Part shown: piece by piece, positions 60,440 to 64,000 of the stretch | Position numbering within the stretch: position 1 is the stretch's first letter | Layout: every line of letters starts with the position of its first letter | Assembly: GCA_016870275.1 (NCBI GenBank) | Contig: VGBZ01000001.1 | Span: 163,719 to 227,718, forward strand | Length of the DNA: 64,000 nucleotides | Direction: 5' to 3' | Source of the DNA: Actinomycetota bacterium | Lineage (GTDB): Bacteria; Actinomycetota; Acidimicrobiia; Acidimicrobiales; Microtrichaceae | Notes under the pieces: model-generated | Database searches by the model: none | What the model was told of the DNA's origin: nothing | The model's input: the letters and a program-made list of their open reading frames with translations, nothing else | Made by a program: the position numbers and the translations under genes

Positions 60440-61507
60440 TCAGCCGGGCCCGGATGGCCCCGGACCGAGCAGGTCCGGCCGGGAAGGGTCGTGGGCGTGG
60501 ACGGTGCTCACCGCAACGCCACACATCACGTCGACGGCGGCGGCCACCACCCACGGCACGGCGGTGAACCGCCGACCCTCCTCATGACGAGTCGGCCAGC
60601 AGTCGGCCCGGCCGCAGTCGACCAGGCTGAGGTGCCAGTCGACGAGCGCCATCCGGTGGAGGTTGGTGAGACTCCGTGCGCTGCGCCGGGGAGCTTCGCG
60701 GCGTCGGATCAGGTCGACGGGAGTGCCGAGTCGGGCCAGGTCCCCGGCCACAGCGAGCAGCGAGTCACTCACCCGATCTGCGAGTGACTCCACGACGATC
60801 GCCTCGAGTGAGTCCCGTCGTGTCGTGCGGTCGTGCTGCGGACCCGGATGGCGCATCCCGCACCCGGCGGGGGGACGCAGCCGCCACACCGGCTGGGTAC
60901 GGAGTTCCGGCAACCCCCGCCAGTGCGCTGCGTCGACCACCGGTATCAGGCTCCCGGCCTGGGAGTCCGGCGAGAGGAGAGCGGTGACCTCGGCGATCGC
61001 CCGGCGCACGTTCTCGGGTGCGCCAGCGAGTACGGGTGCGCACTCGGGGCGGCCCAGTCGCGTCGCAGCGAGCGCTCCGGCGGTACGCAGGCAACGACGC
61101 TCGATCGGCCCGTCCGGGGCGACCGCTGCGGCAACGAGACGATCGAGCCGATCCAAGTGGTCGTCGGCCTCTCGGGCGAGTTGCTCGACGACGTGGCGGA
61201 CCGAGGCCACGACGACCTCACCCACCCGGGCCTCGGCACGGTGTTGGCGCAACTCGACCGACGCCAGGACCCACGGCACCGTGTCCCGCATGGGCCACTC
61301 GGCCGACCCGGGCCGCGCTGCGCCGACGTTGCGCAGCGTCCGGGCGTCGTGGAGCACGTCGAGCAGCGTGCGCACCTGTGGCACGTCGACGGCCCACAGA
61401 CACCAGTCGCAGTCCTCGAGCGGGCGGTTCGACCGGCGACACTCGGGCAGGTGCCCGTCGATGCGCAGGTGGTCGACCACACCGGAGAGGTCGAGGAGAG
61501 CGGTCAC
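60440..61507 (-). CDS. unknown Cys/His-containing protein of a MoxR-VWA operon
   Basis: I do not recognise this 355-residue, apparently cytoplasmic, mostly helical protein. An N-terminal cluster HLPECRRSNRPLEDCDWCLW and a C-terminal DCGRADCWPTRH supply several Cys/His residues that could bind zinc or another metal. GTG 61507 overlaps the VWA stop (GTGA); the longer frame to 61669 lies inside the VWA gene. It probably belongs to the MoxR/VWA assembly machinery. Confidence 0.75.
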   Translation of the reverse strand: MTALLDLSGVVDHLRIDGHLPECRRSNRPLEDCDWCLWAVDVPQVRTLLDVLHDARTLRNVGAARPGSAEWPMRDTVPWVLASVELRQHRAEARVGEVVVASVRHVVEQLAREADDHLDRLDRLVAAAVAPDGPIERRCLRTAGALAATRLGRPECAPVLAGAPENVRRAIAEVTALLSPDSQAGSLIPVVDAAHWRGLPELRTQPVWRLRPPAGCGMRHPGPQHDRTTRRDSLEAIVVESLADRVSDSLLAVAGDLARLGTPVDLIRRREAPRRSARSLTNLHRMALVDWHLSLVDCGRADCWPTRHEEGRRFTAVPWVVAAAVDVMCGVAVSTVHAHDPSRPDLLGPGPSGPG

Positions 61508-62850
61508 GTCGGTCCGGTGATCCGCACCGAAGTGAAACCGGGACCCTCGGGCAGCGGAGCGTGCGGGCCGATGACCACCGCCACGATCGACGTCCGGGCC
61601 GGGGCGGCGCTCGGCCACGGCGTCTCGCCGTCGGTCAGCACCACCACGACCGACGGTTGCGGCCGACACGCCGCTGCCGCAGCGATCCCGACGCGCATGT
61701 CGGTGCCGCCGCCACCCCGCAGCACCAGGTCCCCGAGTCGTCGTACCCGCTGCGGCCGAGCCGACTCGACGTCGCAGGTGAGGACCACGAGCGACCGCAC
61801 GCCGTTGCGTCGGAGGAGGCCGTTGATCTCGGTGACCGCAGCGTCGAGCAGGGGCCGGTCCATCGAGGCGGAGGTGTCGATGACGACGGCGATGTCCGGA
61901 GCGTGGTACCGGTTACCGGGGCGGGGGAAGTCCTCCCGGGCATCGGCCCGCCGATCCGGTCGGGTCCAGTCTGCGTGCGCCTCACCGGTCACCTCACGCA
62001 CCGGACGGCCGAGAGCCGTGCGCAACAGGTGGCGCCACGGGACCTGCGGGTGCAGCAGATCCCGGGCCCAGAGCACCAGACCGGGCGAGGCGCACTCGCC
62101 CCGCGACGCCGCCGCCGTCACGTCGTGGGCAGTCGCCCGGCGGACGGCTTCGGCGTCGACGTCGTCGAGTCCGTCCCGGCCGGACTCTTCTGGTTCCTCG
62201 ACGATCTCGCAGTCCGCCGGCGCCCCACCCGATCCGCTGCCGCAGGTGTCGTGCGGGTGCTCGCTCGCCTCGTCGAGGAGTTCGGCGTAGTACTCCTCCT
62301 CGAGGCCCCGGGGGGCCAGGCCGAGGTGGCGTGGCAGGACCCCGTCGGGCAGCGGCAGGCGGTCGTCGAGGAGATCGTCGTTGATCGCAGCGTCTGCGGC
62401 GAGGTTCCACAGATCGTGGGTGTCGACGGTGACCCCGCAGGCGAGCGCCCGGCTGTGGTGCTGGCGCAGCACGTGGTGGGCCTCGTGGACCAACACCGCC
62501 GCCGACTGCTCCACGCCCCACTCCCTGGCGACGGCGACGTCCACGTACACACGCCAGTACCGGTCGACGGCGAACGTGCCGAGCCCGGAACTTGCCACCG
62601 GAACGAGAGCGAACACCGCCGTGGCCAGGTACGGCTGGAGTCGGGCAGCCCGGAGTCTTGCGGCGGCGAAGAACTCGGCATCGGCTCGTTCGAGCGGTGC
62701 GACGCGAGTCGCAGCCGTGCTCGTCGCCGACACCCCGGGCGTGGAGGTGGCCGTGGCGACCCCAGGCGTGGAGGTGGCCGTGGCGACCCCGGGCGTGGAG
62801 GTGGCCGTGGCGCCGGTGGTGGGCGACGCAGTCGCTGCCGGCTCACTCAC
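61504..62850 (-). CDS. VWA-domain protein with HExxH-bearing metallopeptidase-like region
   Basis: The 448-residue protein has a repetitive N-terminus (TSTPGVATA units, about 15-45), a helical region with VLVHEAHHVLRQH (HExxH, about 117-129) and a C-terminal VWA-like domain with the MIDAS sequence VIDTSASM (near 320) and a TDGETP segment. The layout matches DUF2201-type predicted metallopeptidases encoded next to MoxR ATPases. GTG 62850 lies 12 nt after the MoxR stop. Confidence 0.85.
   Translation of the reverse strand: MSEPAATASPTTGATATSTPGVATATSTPGVATATSTPGVSATSTAATRVAPLERADAEFFAAARLRAARLQPYLATAVFALVPVASSGLGTFAVDRYWRVYVDVAVAREWGVEQSAAVLVHEAHHVLRQHHSRALACGVTVDTHDLWNLAADAAINDDLLDDRLPLPDGVLPRHLGLAPRGLEEEYYAELLDEASEHPHDTCGSGSGGAPADCEIVEEPEESGRDGLDDVDAEAVRRATAHDVTAAASRGECASPGLVLWARDLLHPQVPWRHLLRTALGRPVREVTGEAHADWTRPDRRADAREDFPRPGNRYHAPDIAVVIDTSASMDRPLLDAAVTEINGLLRRNGVRSLVVLTCDVESARPQRVRRLGDLVLRGGGGTDMRVGIAAAAACRPQPSVVVVLTDGETPWPSAAPARTSIVAVVIGPHAPLPEGPGFTSVRITGPT
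62737..62812. repeat. 27 bp tandem repeat in the 5' end of the VWA gene
   Basis: About 2.8 copies of a 27 bp unit at 62737-62763, 62764-62790 and 62791-62812 encode nine-residue TSTPGVATA-type units near the VWA protein's N-terminus. Copies differ at one or two bases, so expansion looks recent. Confidence 0.9.
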
Positions 62851-62862
62851 GGTCGGCCGACC

Positions 62863-63948
62863 TCAGACCAGCGCGGCGGCGCGCAGCACCGGGGCGAACG
62901 CCGCTGCCGAGGGTGGGGCCGGCCAGCCGGGCTCACGCAGATCCACGAGCGTGGTCGCGGCCACGGCCGCCAGGTCCGCCCGACCGGCGTCGCACGCCAC
63001 GGCGAGCACGTCCCACGCCGCCAGCCAGCGGTCCTCGGTGAGTCGGCCGGCGACGGCGGTCACGACTGAGGCGAGCGATGCGAGCAGCAGGTCGACGCGG
63101 ACCTGCGTCGGCAACGCGGCCGGGGTCGCCAGGAGCGCCTCGGGGTCGGGCAGGTCGGCGGTGTCGGCGAAGCGAAGGAACTCGATCGCCGGTCCCGCGC
63201 CCACCAGACCCGCCACCAGCACGTGGCGCACCTCCTTGCCGGCGCCGGCCGCTTCGGCCGCAGCAGCGGCCCGGTGCGCATGGTCCCAGCTACGCGGCGA
63301 CGGCCACGCCCGACCCTGGGCCACCACGTCGGTCGGCACGTCACGGAGCACCGACGGGCGTGCGCTGATGAATCCGGCGAGCAGCGCCCGCCAGCGGACG
63401 GCCTCGGCGGACCACGACGGCGGCACCACCGGAACCGCAACCGGTTCCCACCCGCTCAGCATGCCGGTGACCCACTGGGCGGTGATCGCCTGCCACTCGA
63501 GGTGACAGAACCGGTTGGCCAGCGGCGGGGCCAGGTCGTCGCCGCCGGCAGACAACTCCGGCGGGTTGGCCGCCGCCACGAACGACACCTGCGCAGGGAG
63601 GCGCAGGTCGCCGACCTCACGCTCGAGCACCACCCGCAACATCGCCGCCTGCACCTGCGGCGCAGCGGTGGTGAGTTCGTCGAGGAACACCACGGTGTCG
63701 GGCCGGTCCACGCACCGCTGCGCCCAGCGAGGCGGGGCGAAGCTGACCGACTCGCCGATCCGCACCGGTAGGCCGGCGAAGTCAGCGGCCTCCCGGACGC
63801 TGCCGACCACCACCTCACACGCCCGGTCGAGCTGCCCGGCGATCTCCTCGACCACCCGGGACTTCCCCTCGCCAGGGGCGCCCCAGAGCAGTGCCGGCTG
63901 GCCGATCTGCACGGCAACGGCGAGTGCGTCTCGGACCACGTGTGACAC
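62863..63948 (-). CDS. MoxR-family AAA+ ATPase
   Basis: The 361-residue protein has Walker A GAPGEGKS (about 24-31), Walker B VVFLDEL near 88-94, sensor 1 in FVAAANPPE and an Arg-finger region LANRFCHLEW. MoxR ATPases act with VWA partners in metal-cofactor insertion or complex assembly. GTG 63948 has a GGGGGGAGG site 8 nt upstream and heads the operon. The rest of the window (63949-64000) is upstream leader with no gene seen. Confidence 0.92.
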   Translation of the reverse strand: MSHVVRDALAVAVQIGQPALLWGAPGEGKSRVVEEIAGQLDRACEVVVGSVREAADFAGLPVRIGESVSFAPPRWAQRCVDRPDTVVFLDELTTAAPQVQAAMLRVVLEREVGDLRLPAQVSFVAAANPPELSAGGDDLAPPLANRFCHLEWQAITAQWVTGMLSGWEPVAVPVVPPSWSAEAVRWRALLAGFISARPSVLRDVPTDVVAQGRAWPSPRSWDHAHRAAAAAEAAGAGKEVRHVLVAGLVGAGPAIEFLRFADTADLPDPEALLATPAALPTQVRVDLLLASLASVVTAVAGRLTEDRWLAAWDVLAVACDAGRADLAAVAATTLVDLREPGWPAPPSAAAFAPVLRAAALV

Positions 63949-64000
63949 GGCTGGGCCTCCCCCCGGTGCGGAACTCCGGCCCTCGAGCGGGCCGGGCGGC

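Overview
The window looks like chromosomal DNA of a free-living, high-GC Gram-positive bacterium, most likely a deep-branching actinobacterium such as an Acidimicrobiia (Ilumatobacter/Iamia-like) member. This is an inference from uniformly high GC, very frequent GTG starts, GTGA/ATGA 4-base gene overlaps, a WXG100/FtsK secretion pair, a class E-type sortase, a septum-formation lipoprotein and a complete System I cytochrome c maturation operon. I see no rRNA, tRNA, CRISPR array, insertion sequence or phage gene. Coding density is very high: no stretch over about 340 bases lacks a gene, and the longest weakly coding stretch (48660-48997) holds a gene remnant.

Region 1 (1-23361) is a carbohydrate scavenging locus. 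A minus-strand operon runs ROK regulator -> DegT aminotransferase -> sugar-binding lipoprotein -> MalF -> MalG -> GH35-like -> GH2 -> Gfo/Idh/MocA. Facing it are a neutral-ceramidase-like protein, a PIG-L N-deacetylase, a large secreted hydrolase lipoprotein and NagB. Then come a secreted glycosidase-like lipoprotein, an AraM/glycerol-1-phosphate dehydrogenase-like enzyme and a GH38 alpha-mannosidase. Together they suggest uptake and intracellular stripping of a galactose/mannose/amino-sugar-containing glycan or glycolipid. No ABC ATPase is encoded here, so a shared MsmK-type ATPase is presumably used.

Region 2 (23411-35088) has a SixA-like phosphatase, a lipoprotein, a saccharopine-dehydrogenase-like enzyme, and the contiguous ccmABCDEFGHI operon on the minus strand. 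The divergent sortase and septum-formation lipoprotein follow.

Region 3 (35153-53345) is mixed housekeeping and accessory: two enoyl-CoA hydratases, a DUF5317 membrane protein, a WXG100 protein with a triple-P-loop FtsK/EccC-like ATPase and an FHA/helix-turn-helix protein, a sucrase/ferredoxin-like protein divergent from a TetR regulator plus pyrophosphatase, a BrkB-family protein, a FliA/WhiG-type sigma factor, a VanX-like dipeptidase, an internally deleted histone-deacetylase-like remnant, a phytanoyl-CoA dioxygenase-like protein, a secreted hydrolase, an MpaB-like oxygenase and an acyl-CoA dehydrogenase.

Region 4 (53377-63948, minus strand) reads MoxR -> VWA/HExxH protein -> Cys-rich unknown -> surface-anchored unknown -> membrane-tethered Liv-type binding protein -> a single 1235-residue polypeptide fusing LivH, LivM, LivF and LivG.

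Two signals recur across the window. (i) First genes of transcription units tend to have a TANNNT box (often TAGCGT or TACGGT) 6-9 nt before the start codon, which points to leaderless mRNAs. (ii) Short tandem repeats with 12, 15, 16-17, 19 or 27 bp units mostly sit at gene junctions, and one lies where ccmA and ccmB could overlap in two frames.
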